Of a stretch of 64,000 bases of DNA, positions 34,538 through 43,341 are shown piece after piece. Source of the stretch: JACMJL01 sp963791805 (GTDB lineage: Bacteria > Bacillota > Clostridia > Clostridiales > Clostridiaceae); the NCBI GenBank assembly GCA_963791805.1, contig CAWBTU010000003.1:310001-374000 (forward strand). Reading direction: 5' to 3'. The stretch's first letter is position 1. Every line of letters starts with the position of its first letter. The translations under genes were made by a program, and so were the position numbers. The notes under the pieces were generated by a model. The model saw only the letters and a list, made by a program, of their open reading frames with translations, made no database searches and was not told the origin of the DNA.

Positions 34538-35737
34538 TTAATAATTTAACATATGTCCCATTTTTTCTTGTTTTGTTTTTAAGTAGACTTCATTTTTTTC
34601 ATTGTGATTCATTTGTATAGGTACTCTTTCTACAATTTCAATTCCATAGCCTGCAAGGCCAGATAACTTTTTAGGATTATTGGTCATAAGTTTAAGTTGT
34701 TTTACTCCTAAATCTGCTAGTATTTGAGCACCTACTCCATAATCCCTCAAGTCAGCTTTAAATCCTAGTGCTATATTTGCTTCCACTGTATCCATACCTT
34801 TATCTTGAAGAGCATAAGCTTTTAATTTATTTATTAGTCCTATGCCTCTGCCTTCCTGTCTCATATAAAGCAATACACCTCTGCCTTCTTCTTCTATCTT
34901 TTTCATTGCAGCTGCATATTGTTCTCCACAATCGCATCTTCTTGATCCCAAAGCATCTCCTGTTAAACATTCAGAGTGAACTCTGACAAGCACCGGTTCT
35001 TCTGTAGATACATCTCCTTTTACTAAAGCTACATGATGTTCTCCACTTATTTTATCTATAAATCCATAGACTTCAAAATCCCCATATACTGTTGGCAAGT
35101 TTGTTTCTACAACTCTTTCAACTAATTTTTCAGTATGTCTTCTATATGCAATTAAATCTGCAATTGTAATTATCTTAAGATTTTGCTCTTTACAAAACTC
35201 AATCAACTCAGGAGTTCTCGCCATTGTTCCATCATCATTCATGATTTCACATATAACTCCTGCAGGTTGTAATCCAGCAATTGTTGCTAAATCTACGGCT
35301 GCTTCAGTGTGTCCAGCTCTCTTTAAAACACCACCCTTTCTAGCCATAAGTGGGAATATATGTCCTGGCCTTCTGAAATCTCTAGCTACTGCAGAAGAAT
35401 CTAAGGTTTTTTTAATAGTCAACGCTCTTTCCTGAGCTGAAATTCCTGTAGTGGTCTCTGCAGCATCAATAGATACTGTAAATGCTGTATTGTGATTATC
35501 AGTATTCTCCTCAACCATAGCACCTATATTTAATTCATTAAGCCTTTTTTCATTCATTGGCATACATATAAGTCCTCTTGCATACTTAGTCATAAAATTA
35601 ATGGCTTCACCAGTTACTTTTTCTGCTGCCATTAATAAATCTCCCTCGTTTTCTCTATCCTCATCGTCTATAACGACAACCATTTTACCTTCCTTAATGT
35701 CTTTTACTGCTTCTTCAATTGTATTAAATTGACTCAT
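34538..35737 (-). CDS. ribBA: Bifunctional DHBP synthase / GTP cyclohydrolase II
   Basis: 399 residues. The N-terminal half (about 1-200) is 3,4-dihydroxy-2-butanone-4-phosphate synthase: VIDDEDRENEGDL, RPGHIFPLMARKGGVL, GHTEAAVDLA. The C-terminal half is GTP cyclohydrolase II: VRVHSECLTGDALGSRRCDC with the zinc cysteines and MRQEGRGIGLINKLKAYALQ. The fusion supplies both starting compounds of the pathway. AGGAGGTATAAG precedes the ATG. It lies 13 bp before ribH. Confidence 0.97.
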   Translation of the reverse strand: MSQFNTIEEAVKDIKEGKMVVVIDDEDRENEGDLLMAAEKVTGEAINFMTKYARGLICMPMNEKRLNELNIGAMVEENTDNHNTAFTVSIDAAETTTGISAQERALTIKKTLDSSAVARDFRRPGHIFPLMARKGGVLKRAGHTEAAVDLATIAGLQPAGVICEIMNDDGTMARTPELIEFCKEQNLKIITIADLIAYRRHTEKLVERVVETNLPTVYGDFEVYGFIDKISGEHHVALVKGDVSTEEPVLVRVHSECLTGDALGSRRCDCGEQYAAAMKKIEEEGRGVLLYMRQEGRGIGLINKLKAYALQDKGMDTVEANIALGFKADLRDYGVGAQILADLGVKQLKLMTNNPKKLSGLAGYGIEIVERVPIQMNHNEKNEVYLKTKQEKMGHMLNY

Positions 35738-35757
35738 TTTCTTATACCTCCTGTTTT

Positions 35758-36414
35758 CTACATAAATCCATTATTTCTAAGAAACTCAGCATCTATTTTA
35801 CTTTCAACTTTATCTATCTTATCTGTATTTAACCCAAGCATTTTCTCTACATACTTGCCTATTATGTCGCACTCAAGATTAACTACATCACCAGAGGATT
35901 TGCTTAGCAAAATAGTTTCTTGACCTGTATGTGGAATAATAGAAACCTTGAAAACTTCCTTATCAACATATGCAACAGTTAGGCTTACTCCATCTATAGC
36001 GATAGATCCCTTTTCAACAACATACTTTAGAATATTTGTACCAGTTTTTATTGTTATCCACACTGCGTTATCTTCTCTTTCAAAAGAGAGAATTGTTCCA
36101 GTTCCATCGATATGACCAGTTACAATATGTCCTCCAAGTCTACTATCCAATTTCAATGCTCTTTCTAGGTTAACCTTGCTTCCTACTTTTAAATCGCCTA
36201 AATTACTTCTTCTTATTGTTTCTGCCATTACATCCGCTTCAAAGTATGCTAAAGAAATTTTAGAAGCAGTTAGACATACCCCATTTGTACTTACACTGTC
36301 ACCTATGTTTATACAATCCATTGATTCTGGAATTGTAATTGTAAATTTCAAAGATTTTTCACTTTTTTTAATACCTTGAATTATTCCTATAGCTTCAATT
36401 AATCCAGTAAACAA
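35758..36414 (-). CDS. ribE: Riboflavin synthase alpha chain
   Basis: 218 residues made of two lumazine-synthase-like beta-barrel repeats: MFTGLIEAIG, GDSVSTNGVCLTA, LGGHIVTGHIDGTG in the first, and KGSIAIDGVSLTVA, SIIPHTGQETIL in the second. Dismutates two lumazine molecules to riboflavin. The start is TTG at 36414 with AGGGGTGAG upstream inside the end of ribD, two bases from its stop, so translation is coupled. Confidence 0.96.
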   Translation of the reverse strand: MFTGLIEAIGIIQGIKKSEKSLKFTITIPESMDCINIGDSVSTNGVCLTASKISLAYFEADVMAETIRRSNLGDLKVGSKVNLERALKLDSRLGGHIVTGHIDGTGTILSFEREDNAVWITIKTGTNILKYVVEKGSIAIDGVSLTVAYVDKEVFKVSIIPHTGQETILLSKSSGDVVNLECDIIGKYVEKMLGLNTDKIDKVESKIDAEFLRNNGFM

Positions 36415-36416
36415 AT

Positions 36417-37514
36417 TTATTTCTCACCCCTTTGAATATACCCTTCAAGGAAAATATCATCTCCTATAGTACTTACAGACAACTTAAAAACTTTAAATGC
36501 ATTATCCATTAATGGAATTCCAACTCCTCCAACTGGGGTTTTAGAGTTTTCTCCTCCAATTAATTTAGGTGCAATATAAAATTGAACTTTATCCACGATA
36601 CCTTCTTCAAGCGCAGAATAATTTAGCGTAGCTCCACCTTCTAGCAAAATACTGTCAATCTTCATTTCTCCAAGTCTAGTCATTAATTTTTGCAAATCTA
36701 CCCTACTATTGTGTTCTTCTATAACTAGAACTTCTATGCCCTTGCTTCTCAAAAGCTGGATTTTTTGTTCATCAGCTTTTATTGTAGTTGCTACAATGGT
36801 TAAAACTTCATCCTTCAAATTAATAACTTTTGCATCAATAGGTATTCTTAACATGCTATCTACAATTATTCGTTTTGGGCTGTTTCCGTCTTCTATTCTA
36901 CAAGTTAACTCTGGATTATCTGTTAAGATAGTTCCTATACCTACCATAATTGCAGATACCCTATTTCTTAGCTTGTGAACTTCTTTCCTTGCTTCCTCAC
37001 CTGTAATCCATTTTGAGTTTCCAGTATAGGTTGCAATTTTACCATCTAGAGTCATGGCGGATTTCATAATCACAAAAGGTTTCTTCGTAAGAATGTAATT
37101 CATGAAAATCTCGTTGATTTTTATACACTCTTCTTCTAACACCCCAGTTATCACTTCAATTCCATGCTCCCTAAGTATTTTGATACCTTTACCAGCAACT
37201 AATGGATTAGGGTCTAAAGCGCCTACGACAACTTTACTTATTTTATTGTCAATAATAGCATTAACGCAAGGTGGTGTTTTCCCAAAATGACAACAAGGTT
37301 CTAGCGTTACATATATTGTTGCTCCTTCAACATTTTCCGTAGCACTAGAAAAAGCATTTACCTCTGCATGCGGTCCACCATAACGCATATGATAACCTTC
37401 TCCGATTATCCTTTCATCCTTTACTATTACAGCTCCAACCATAGGATTAGGACTTACTTTACCTTCACCTTTTTTAGCTAATTCTAAAGCTCTTTTCATA
37501 TACAATTCATTCAT
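36417..37514 (-). CDS. ribD: Bifunctional riboflavin deaminase/reductase RibD
   Basis: About 365 residues. Deaminase domain about 1-145 with the zinc site HAEVNAF and TLEPCCHFGKTPPC; reductase domain about 150-365 (KPFVIMKSAMTLDGKIATYT, RIIVDSMLRIP, LEGGATLNYSALEEGIVDKV). Carries out the second and third steps after GTP ring opening. A GTG at 37523 is in frame, but it lies in the ribosome site AAGAAGGTGA; the ATG at 37514 is the start. First gene of the operon, behind the FMN riboswitch. Confidence 0.97.
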   Translation of the reverse strand: MNELYMKRALELAKKGEGKVSPNPMVGAVIVKDERIIGEGYHMRYGGPHAEVNAFSSATENVEGATIYVTLEPCCHFGKTPPCVNAIIDNKISKVVVGALDPNPLVAGKGIKILREHGIEVITGVLEEECIKINEIFMNYILTKKPFVIMKSAMTLDGKIATYTGNSKWITGEEARKEVHKLRNRVSAIMVGIGTILTDNPELTCRIEDGNSPKRIIVDSMLRIPIDAKVINLKDEVLTIVATTIKADEQKIQLLRSKGIEVLVIEEHNSRVDLQKLMTRLGEMKIDSILLEGGATLNYSALEEGIVDKVQFYIAPKLIGGENSKTPVGGVGIPLMDNAFKVFKLSVSTIGDDIFLEGYIQRGEK

Positions 37515-37531
37515 ATTCTTCACCTTCTTTA

Positions 37532-37567
37532 AAAATAAAAAGCCTAGAGAATTTACATCTCAAGGCA
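37532..37567 (-). terminator. Riboswitch-controlled terminator before ribD
   Basis: On the minus strand GCCTTGAG (37566-37559) pairs with CTCTAGGC (37549-37542), followed by TTTTTATTTTT. It lies between the riboswitch and ribD and is the probable expression platform. A further hairpin lies upstream of it at 37635-37605 (AAAGCTCTG / CAGAGCTTT) and may be the alternative structure or a second terminator. Confidence 0.75.
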
Positions 37568-37684
37568 TAAAATACACATAGATTATATTACTATTATAGA
37601 AATTAAAGCTCTGAAATATAAAATTCCAGAGCTTTTTTAACTAAAAAGAGCAAAGCACTACTTTTAATAATACTTTCCATGTTA

Positions 37685-37792
37685 ATCTTCTTCCATCCAG
37701 ACTTTACTGTCGGCATCGGAATTCCACCGAATCAACCAAAAAGGTTCGCGGGCTATAACCGCCGGTAGGGAATTTCACCCTGCCCTGAAGAT
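37685..37792 (-). promoter_or_regulatory. FMN riboswitch (RFN element)
   Basis: On the minus strand the conserved core is present in order: GAAGAT closing stem, AGGGCAGGGTGAAATTCCC, TACCGGCGGTTATAGCCCGC, GATTCGGTGGAATTCCGATG, CCGACAGTAAAGTCTGGATG and the pairing strand GAAGAT. It senses FMN and turns off the riboflavin operon by termination. Confidence 0.97.
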
Positions 37793-37849
37793 GTGCTATA
37801 TTAAATTTATATGTTAAAGATACTGCAAATTTATTTCTTTGTCAAGAAA

Positions 37850-39826
37850 TTACTTAATGGGAATTTTAATTGTTATCTTAGTACCTTTTCCCTCAACACT
37901 ATCAATAATCAACTCACCTTTATGTTTTGTTTTGATTATCTCATAAGAAATGCTTAATCCTAAACCTGATCCTTGCCCTACAGGTTTTGTTGTAAAGAAT
38001 GGCTCTATAACTTTGTTAATATACTCCTGTTTTATTCCAATGCCATTGTCTTCAATAGAGCAATATACGAACTTAGAGTCATGGTTACTTGTAATTTCTA
38101 TCTTACCATAGTTTTCTCCTGCAGTATTTTCCTTTTCCATTTTCTCTTTAATGGCATGGGATGCATTTACAATTAAATTAAGGAGCACTTGATTGATTTC
38201 TCCGCCATTTGCACTTATCATAGGTATATCTGACAAGTTAGTGAAAACTTTAGAAGTGTACTTTGTCTCATTTCTAGCAATAGTTAAAGTGTTTTTTATA
38301 CCGTCATTTAAATCATAATCACTTTTATCATCATTTAAATTTTCATGGGCAAAACTCCTTAGTGCGTTAACAATATTTCTAATTCGCTCAATTCCTTCAT
38401 TGGTATCCCCAAAAATTTCTCCTAAGTCATTTTCAATATAGTCTATTTTATTGACTTTTTCTACTTCTTCAATAGCTTTTATTTCAGCTTCAACTTCTGA
38501 ATTGTATTTATCTGAGATTGTTAACTTAAAACTCCTATATTCTTTTATCGTATCTTCAAATTTGTAAATATATTTTTTTAACGTATTTAGGTTGCTAAGT
38601 ACAAATCCTAAGGGATTATTAATTTCATGAGCTATTCCAGCTGAAAGTTGACCAATAGTTGCCATTTTATCATCCTGCATCAGCTTAACTTGAGTGTTTT
38701 TTAGAACTTCTAGTGTAGAGTTTAGTTCATTATTTTTTCTATTTAGGTTATCAATTAACTCCTTTTTTTCAGTTATGTCCTCCGTAACAGCTAGATAGTT
38801 TAGAATATTATTTTCATTGTCTTTTACTGGTGATATTGACGCACTCCACCAAAATTCAGTTCCATCTTTTCGTTTACCACGAAACTCACCTATCCAATCG
38901 TTACCCAATTTAATGGTTTTCCACATTTCTTTATAGACCTTACCAAATGGAAATCCGGATCCCAATATTTCAGGCCTTTTACCTATAATTTCACTTTTAT
39001 TGTAGCCAGTTATTCTTTGAAATTTATCATTAACATATTCAATATTACCCCAACTATCTGTAATAATAACTGGGCTTGAAGACTGTTCAACTGCTAAAGA
39101 TAATCTTTCAATTTCCTTATTCTTTTGCTTTTCATTAGCTATATTCCTAATAATAGCAAATATTAATTTTCCATCTTTAACCCCAACTTCAATGTATTTT
39201 ACTTCAACAGGAAATTTTGATCCATCTTTTTTATAATGTGCTTCTTCTAATTTTGTTCCATTTTCTTTGCATAATCTATCTATTTCCTCCATAGATTGCT
39301 CTTCATTTTTCTTTGTAAGATTAAATATTTTTAATTTTAATAATTCACTTCTTAAATACCCATATTCTCTTAAAGCTGCTCTGTTGCAATCCATTATCTC
39401 TCCGCTTGCCTTAAATATTATTGTACTATCTAGTGAATTATCAAAAAGTAACTTGTATTTATATACTTCCTTATAATGTTCATTTTGTTCCTCCAAATCA
39501 TAAACCTGCATCAAAATTACATCATTATCTGTTTTAAAAACACAAACACGAAGCTTTTTATTAATAACAAGGCAGCCTGTTTCTATACAAACTTCCTTGT
39601 CCATTTGAATTACTTCAATAAAAAGAGCTGTTAAATAGTTGCTACTACTCCCTAAAATTTCAGTATAGGACTGCCCCAAAGCCTTTATTTTATTAATTTG
39701 AAAAATATCTTCAAATGCCTTATTCATACTAATACATTTAAAATCATATTTTTCATCATCCATAATTTCTATTCTAAATAAAACTGTGCCCACAAAATTG
39801 CTTTTAACATAATTATATGTATCCAT
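37850..39826 (-). CDS. Cytosolic PAS-domain sensor histidine kinase
   Basis: 658 residues with no membrane helix. Three PAS domains in series (about 1-125; 130-240, YKLLFDNSLDSTIIFKASGE; 245-365, AVEQSSSPVIITDSWGNIEY with a PAC motif RKDGTEFWWSASISPV), a short coiled coil, then HisKA with GQLSAGIAHEINNPLGF (phospho-His near residue 398) and HATPase_c (NLIVNASHAIKEKM, DNGIGI, FFTTKPVGQGSGLGLSISYE). The conserved HEINNPL box marks the NtrB/ATPase-like HPK4 class. No response regulator is adjacent, so the partner is unknown; the PAS domains may bind a redox or aromatic cofactor. Confidence 0.92.
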   Translation of the reverse strand: MDTYNYVKSNFVGTVLFRIEIMDDEKYDFKCISMNKAFEDIFQINKIKALGQSYTEILGSSSNYLTALFIEVIQMDKEVCIETGCLVINKKLRVCVFKTDNDVILMQVYDLEEQNEHYKEVYKYKLLFDNSLDSTIIFKASGEIMDCNRAALREYGYLRSELLKLKIFNLTKKNEEQSMEEIDRLCKENGTKLEEAHYKKDGSKFPVEVKYIEVGVKDGKLIFAIIRNIANEKQKNKEIERLSLAVEQSSSPVIITDSWGNIEYVNDKFQRITGYNKSEIIGKRPEILGSGFPFGKVYKEMWKTIKLGNDWIGEFRGKRKDGTEFWWSASISPVKDNENNILNYLAVTEDITEKKELIDNLNRKNNELNSTLEVLKNTQVKLMQDDKMATIGQLSAGIAHEINNPLGFVLSNLNTLKKYIYKFEDTIKEYRSFKLTISDKYNSEVEAEIKAIEEVEKVNKIDYIENDLGEIFGDTNEGIERIRNIVNALRSFAHENLNDDKSDYDLNDGIKNTLTIARNETKYTSKVFTNLSDIPMISANGGEINQVLLNLIVNASHAIKEKMEKENTAGENYGKIEITSNHDSKFVYCSIEDNGIGIKQEYINKVIEPFFTTKPVGQGSGLGLSISYEIIKTKHKGELIIDSVEGKGTKITIKIPIK

Positions 39827-39942
39827 AATTTAATCCTCTCCCTTTAAGCATTTAAATTATTCAATAACCAATAATTGTCTAACAATTCTGAAGTTTGCTA
39901 ATATAACTATATCATAAAGATATATTAAATGCTTTTCAACCT

Positions 39943-40470
39943 TTATTCTGCAAATATCATTTGCATTTCGCAATTCTCAGCAATATTCTTATACTCACAA
40001 GCATTAACTTCATCATCAAAAAATATTGGGAATTTCATATTGTAGTTTCCCCATATAGTACATGGGAATTTAGTAAAATAGAAAGAGCAAAAAAGTACTT
40101 CTCTGGTACATAATCTGGTTAAAAAAGGAATCATCTCAAAATTTAGTCTATAATATATAGTATTATATATAGGTTGATCTATTAGTTTTTTTAATATTGC
40201 TTTATCTTCCACTTCAAGCAACATCATTAAATTGTTTTTTTCCTCTTCATTTAACCTGCTTAGATAGAAATCTACATAGGAATTTTCTTCTCCGTTCAAT
40301 TGAAAAGCTTTTTCAATAAAATTTATAAATTTTTCTTCATTAGAATCTTCGTTTATACACTTTAATGAATAATTGCTGTACTTATCTAACCCATGGTTAA
40401 TATTATTAAAATGTATATTTATTTTCCTTTTAAATTCATCTTCTTCAATAGGCTGAAGCTTATAGTTCAT
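39943..40470 (-). CDS. Hypothetical cytosolic protein, 175 residues
   Basis: No signal peptide or membrane helix. Acidic N-terminal half rich in Asn/Glu (INHGLDKYSNYSLKCINEDS; NGEENSYVDFYLSRLNEEEK), then LLEVEDKAILKKLIDQPIYN and a C-terminal part rich in aromatics and containing Cys (RLCTREVLFCSFYFTKFPC, DDEVNACEY). I do not recognise a family. It is monocistronic, between the PAS kinase and the lyase gene. Ribosome site AAAGGAGA. Confidence 0.75.
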   Translation of the reverse strand: MNYKLQPIEEDEFKRKINIHFNNINHGLDKYSNYSLKCINEDSNEEKFINFIEKAFQLNGEENSYVDFYLSRLNEEEKNNLMMLLEVEDKAILKKLIDQPIYNTIYYRLNFEMIPFLTRLCTREVLFCSFYFTKFPCTIWGNYNMKFPIFFDDEVNACEYKNIAENCEMQMIFAE

Positions 40471-40501
40471 AATTCTAAATCTCCTTTACTATAAATAGTT
40501 A

Positions 40502-40537
40502 AAGGTAGAGATTCTAAAATAATGAACCTCTACCTTA
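40502..40537 (-). terminator. Terminator downstream of the beta-eliminating lyase gene
   Basis: AAGGTAGAG (40502-40510) and CTCTACCTT (40528-40536) form a 9-bp stem with a 17-base loop between the lyase gene and the hypothetical gene. Confidence 0.6.
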
Positions 40538-40618
40538 TACTAATTATAATATACTTATCTTTTATATATAAACAATTTCTATTAAATTATTTGTTACATT
40601 AGCACTAGCATGTCTATG

Positions 40619-42070
40619 TTATAAACTATCTCCAAAATCTTTTCTAAACTTAGCTGCTAATTTTATTTGCCAATCATCAACAGGCTTCAATCTTCCAACA
40701 AAGAAACGTAAAACTTTTGGTTCTTCTACAAAAGTCAATCCTCCAACCATTTTACGGTTTTCATAAAGCCAACATATTCTATCAACTGCATATTTAACTT
40801 GTGAAAGTGTAAACACTCGTCTAGGTAAAGCAAGTCTTAAAAGTTCCATGTTGGATAAAGTTTCATTTCCATTTTCATCCCTTGCCTCAGAAATAGTTCC
40901 ACGCTCCATTCCACGAACTCCGCTAACAATGAAAAGCGCTGCAGCAAGTGCACCTGCAGGATATTGTGTTTGAGGTACATGATCAAGGAATTTCATAGCA
41001 TTAATATGACAGCCTAATCCACCTGCTGGTGTAATAACTGGAACTCCCCTTTTTTCAAGTTCCTGAACCATATATTCAATAAACTGAGGTCCTTGGTTGA
41101 TCATATTTTCATCCATTGTTTCATCTAAACCTACAGTTATAGCTTCCATCTCACGAACAGACATACCACCATAGGTTAAAAATCCTTCAAAAAGTGGAAC
41201 TAAATCCCTCATTTGATCATATAATTCTTTATTCTTTGTGCAAATACCACCACCACGAGCACATCCAAGTTTACGAGCTGAGAAGTAAATTATATCTGAA
41301 AGATCTGCCATTCTACGAGTAATTTCACGAATACTCATATCTTTACACTGCTCTTCTCTAGTTTTTATAAAATAAAGATTATCAGCCAAAAGACTTGCAT
41401 CCAAAACAATCATAATTTTAAAATCATCACATACCTTACGTACTTCAGCCATATTTTCAAGGGAATATGGCTGTCCACCAATTAAATTGGTTCCTGCTTC
41501 TAAACGTACATATGCAATTTTTTCTGCACCCTGCTTTTCAATTAATGCTTTCAGTTTAGCAATATCCATATTGCCTTTAAAAGGATAGTCACTATTTACT
41601 TCCAATCCTTCATCAATAATAAGTTCTTCTACTGATCCACCATTCATAACAATATGAGCTTTAGTGGTAGTAAAATGGTAATTCATTGGAACTATGGTTC
41701 CTGGTTTAACAAAGGTCTGAGATATAATATTTTCGCATGCCCTTCCTTGATGAGCTGGTAGGAAGTATTCTGTTCCAAAAATCTCAACAATTTTATCATA
41801 GAGTCTAGTAAAAGTTTCAGATCCAGCATAGCTATCATCAGCAACCATCATTGCAGAAATTTGCTTATCACTCATAGCATTTACACCACTGTCTGTAAGC
41901 ATATCCATGAAAACGTCTACATTCTTCAATAAGAAAGTATTATTTCCAGCTTCATTAATAGCCTCCAGACGACGTTCGATAGGAACAAGATTCAATTTCT
42001 GCACTATACGAACCTTATGCATTTCAAGCGGAACTTTATTTTCTTCATAATAAAACCTAACATTAGACAT
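40619..42070 (-). CDS. Tryptophanase / tyrosine phenol-lyase family beta-eliminating lyase
   Basis: 483 residues, PLP fold type I. Family blocks: NTFLLKNVDVFMDMLTDSG, MSDKQISAMM, DDSYAGSETF (the Tyr of the active site), HQGRACENI, NYHFTTTKAH, GGQPYSLENM, and the PLP lysine in FSARKLGCARGGG (about residue 267). Specificity residues look like tyrosine phenol-lyase rather than E. coli TnaA: GVRGMERG (Arg near 390, where TPL has Arg381) and LRFF near 455 (TPL Phe448/449; TnaA has LRHF). The PLP-lysine region differs from the SGKKD motif of both. Databases would probably say tryptophanase. Cleaves Trp or Tyr to indole or phenol plus pyruvate and ammonia; which one needs testing. No permease gene is adjacent. 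Confidence 0.85.
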   Translation of the reverse strand: MSNVRFYYEENKVPLEMHKVRIVQKLNLVPIERRLEAINEAGNNTFLLKNVDVFMDMLTDSGVNAMSDKQISAMMVADDSYAGSETFTRLYDKIVEIFGTEYFLPAHQGRACENIISQTFVKPGTIVPMNYHFTTTKAHIVMNGGSVEELIIDEGLEVNSDYPFKGNMDIAKLKALIEKQGAEKIAYVRLEAGTNLIGGQPYSLENMAEVRKVCDDFKIMIVLDASLLADNLYFIKTREEQCKDMSIREITRRMADLSDIIYFSARKLGCARGGGICTKNKELYDQMRDLVPLFEGFLTYGGMSVREMEAITVGLDETMDENMINQGPQFIEYMVQELEKRGVPVITPAGGLGCHINAMKFLDHVPQTQYPAGALAAALFIVSGVRGMERGTISEARDENGNETLSNMELLRLALPRRVFTLSQVKYAVDRICWLYENRKMVGGLTFVEEPKVLRFFVGRLKPVDDWQIKLAAKFRKDFGDSL

Positions 42071-42230
42071 TAATAAATCACTCCTATTTTCATTTAGTTA
42101 TTTTATAGAGAAACACATTATATTTCCCAAACAAGGTAAATAAGTAAATCCATTTTAATCTTATTTATCCTAATAAAAACTCTTGTTACAAAATTATTAT
42201 ATCTAATGTAAATCCAGAAAACAACAAAAA

Positions 42231-42273
42231 AATTTAGTACTTTAAAGTGATACTTACTTTAAAGTACTAAATT
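42231..42273. terminator. Perfect 18-bp inverted repeat, probable terminator of the Spo0E-like gene
   Basis: AATTTAGTACTTTAAAGT (42231-42248) and its exact complement (42256-42273), with a 7-base loop. It lies between the Spo0E-like gene and the lyase gene. An operator role is possible because it precedes the lyase by about 160 bp. Confidence 0.6.
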
Positions 42274-42325
42274 CAAATGTATTGGGGTAATTAACCTGTT
42301 ACTAAACCTATAAAAAAACGCTAGA

Positions 42326-42496
42326 TTAATTTAAATCTAACGTTACCTTGTTTGATAATTTTATGTTTCGTTTATAATGATGTACTATGAGTTCGTCCAA
42401 CTCTTGACTAAGAGTTAAGACTTCTTCGTAGTTGTACTCAGCTGAATCTAAAATTTTATATAATAATTCTCTTAATTCTTCTATGTTCTTCTTCAT
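42326..42496 (-). CDS. Spo0E-like aspartyl-phosphate phosphatase
   Basis: 56 residues from the ATG at 42496 (MKKNIEELRELLYKILDSAE). Carries the family motif SQELDELIVHHYK. Such proteins dephosphorylate Spo0A~P and delay sporulation. A longer frame opens at 42583, but AAGGGA lies only before the ATGs at 42496/42502, with correct spacing for 42496; the short form also matches the family size. Confidence 0.85.
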   Translation of the reverse strand: MKKNIEELRELLYKILDSAEYNYEEVLTLSQELDELIVHHYKRNIKLSNKVTLDLN

Positions 42497-42776
42497 ATTC
42501 ATTTCCCTTATTAATTGTAATATATTTTTTCCAACTTTTTCATTATAATTCTTTTTTACAAATATTGCAATAATAATGTACATTATTCTCCAATTATTTT
42601 AATCAAAACACGTTTATCCCATTTTCCATTGAATTCTCCCCTATCCATATATTGCATTTTCTTAATTTTGAACATAAAATCAAACTGTTGCATAAAATAT
42701 GCGAATAAAAAATTTTTCATTCGTTATATTAGGTGTAAAAGCTTTTACAACAATGCTTAAAGTTAGGAGATATTTT

Positions 42777-43340
42777 ATGATATCTAATGAAAATAATTAT
42801 ATTCGAAGACTAAAAAACAGAAAAGAAGATGCTCTGTTATACATTTTGGACAACTATCTTCCTTTAGTAAAGGGAACCGTATATAAAGTTCTTGGACCAG
42901 TTGGTGACGAAGGGCTTATTGAAGAGTGTATAAATGATGTCTTTCTATCTGTCTGGAATAATGCAAGTAAATTCAGAGGTGCTGATGCTACGAGTTTTAA
43001 AAAATGGGTTTATGTTATTGCAAAATTTAAAGCCATTGATTGTTACAGGAGCAAAATGAGAAATTGCGAAATTGTTTTAGATTTTATAGAGATTCCAAAT
43101 AATTTCTCCGCGGAGGATGATTTTATTGTAATGGAAAACCAAGAAAACTTAATTAAGCTTATTAATTCAATGGAGCCTCTTGATAGGGAAATTTTTATAC
43201 TGAAATTTTTTCTTGGTTATAAATCTGAAGATATAGCATTAAAGCTTAATGTAAGCAAATCTTCAGTAGATAATAGAATCTACAGAGGAAAAAGAAAGTT
43301 AAAAGAAAAAGCATTAAATTTAAATTTGGAGGTGGTTTAA
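42777..43340 (+). CDS. ECF-type RNA polymerase sigma factor
   Basis: 187 residues from the ATG at 42777, which has TTAGGAGAT upstream; an in-frame ATG at 42699 has none. Region 2: DALLYILDNYLPLVKGTVYK, EECINDVFLSVWNNASKFRG, FKKWVYVIAKFKAIDCYR. Region 4: MEPLDREIFILKFFLGY, SEDIALKLNVSKSSVDNRIY, RGKRKLKE. Immediately followed by an anti-sigma-like gene, the usual sigma/anti-sigma pair. Confidence 0.93.
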   Translation: MISNENNYIRRLKNRKEDALLYILDNYLPLVKGTVYKVLGPVGDEGLIEECINDVFLSVWNNASKFRGADATSFKKWVYVIAKFKAIDCYRSKMRNCEIVLDFIEIPNNFSAEDDFIVMENQENLIKLINSMEPLDREIFILKFFLGYKSEDIALKLNVSKSSVDNRIYRGKRKLKEKALNLNLEVV

Positions 43341-43341
43341 T

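Noticed and set aside
42071..42325. A TnaC-like leader peptide before the lyase gene
   Set aside because: No short ORF with the expected Trp and Pro spacing was found upstream; only the perfect inverted repeat is present.
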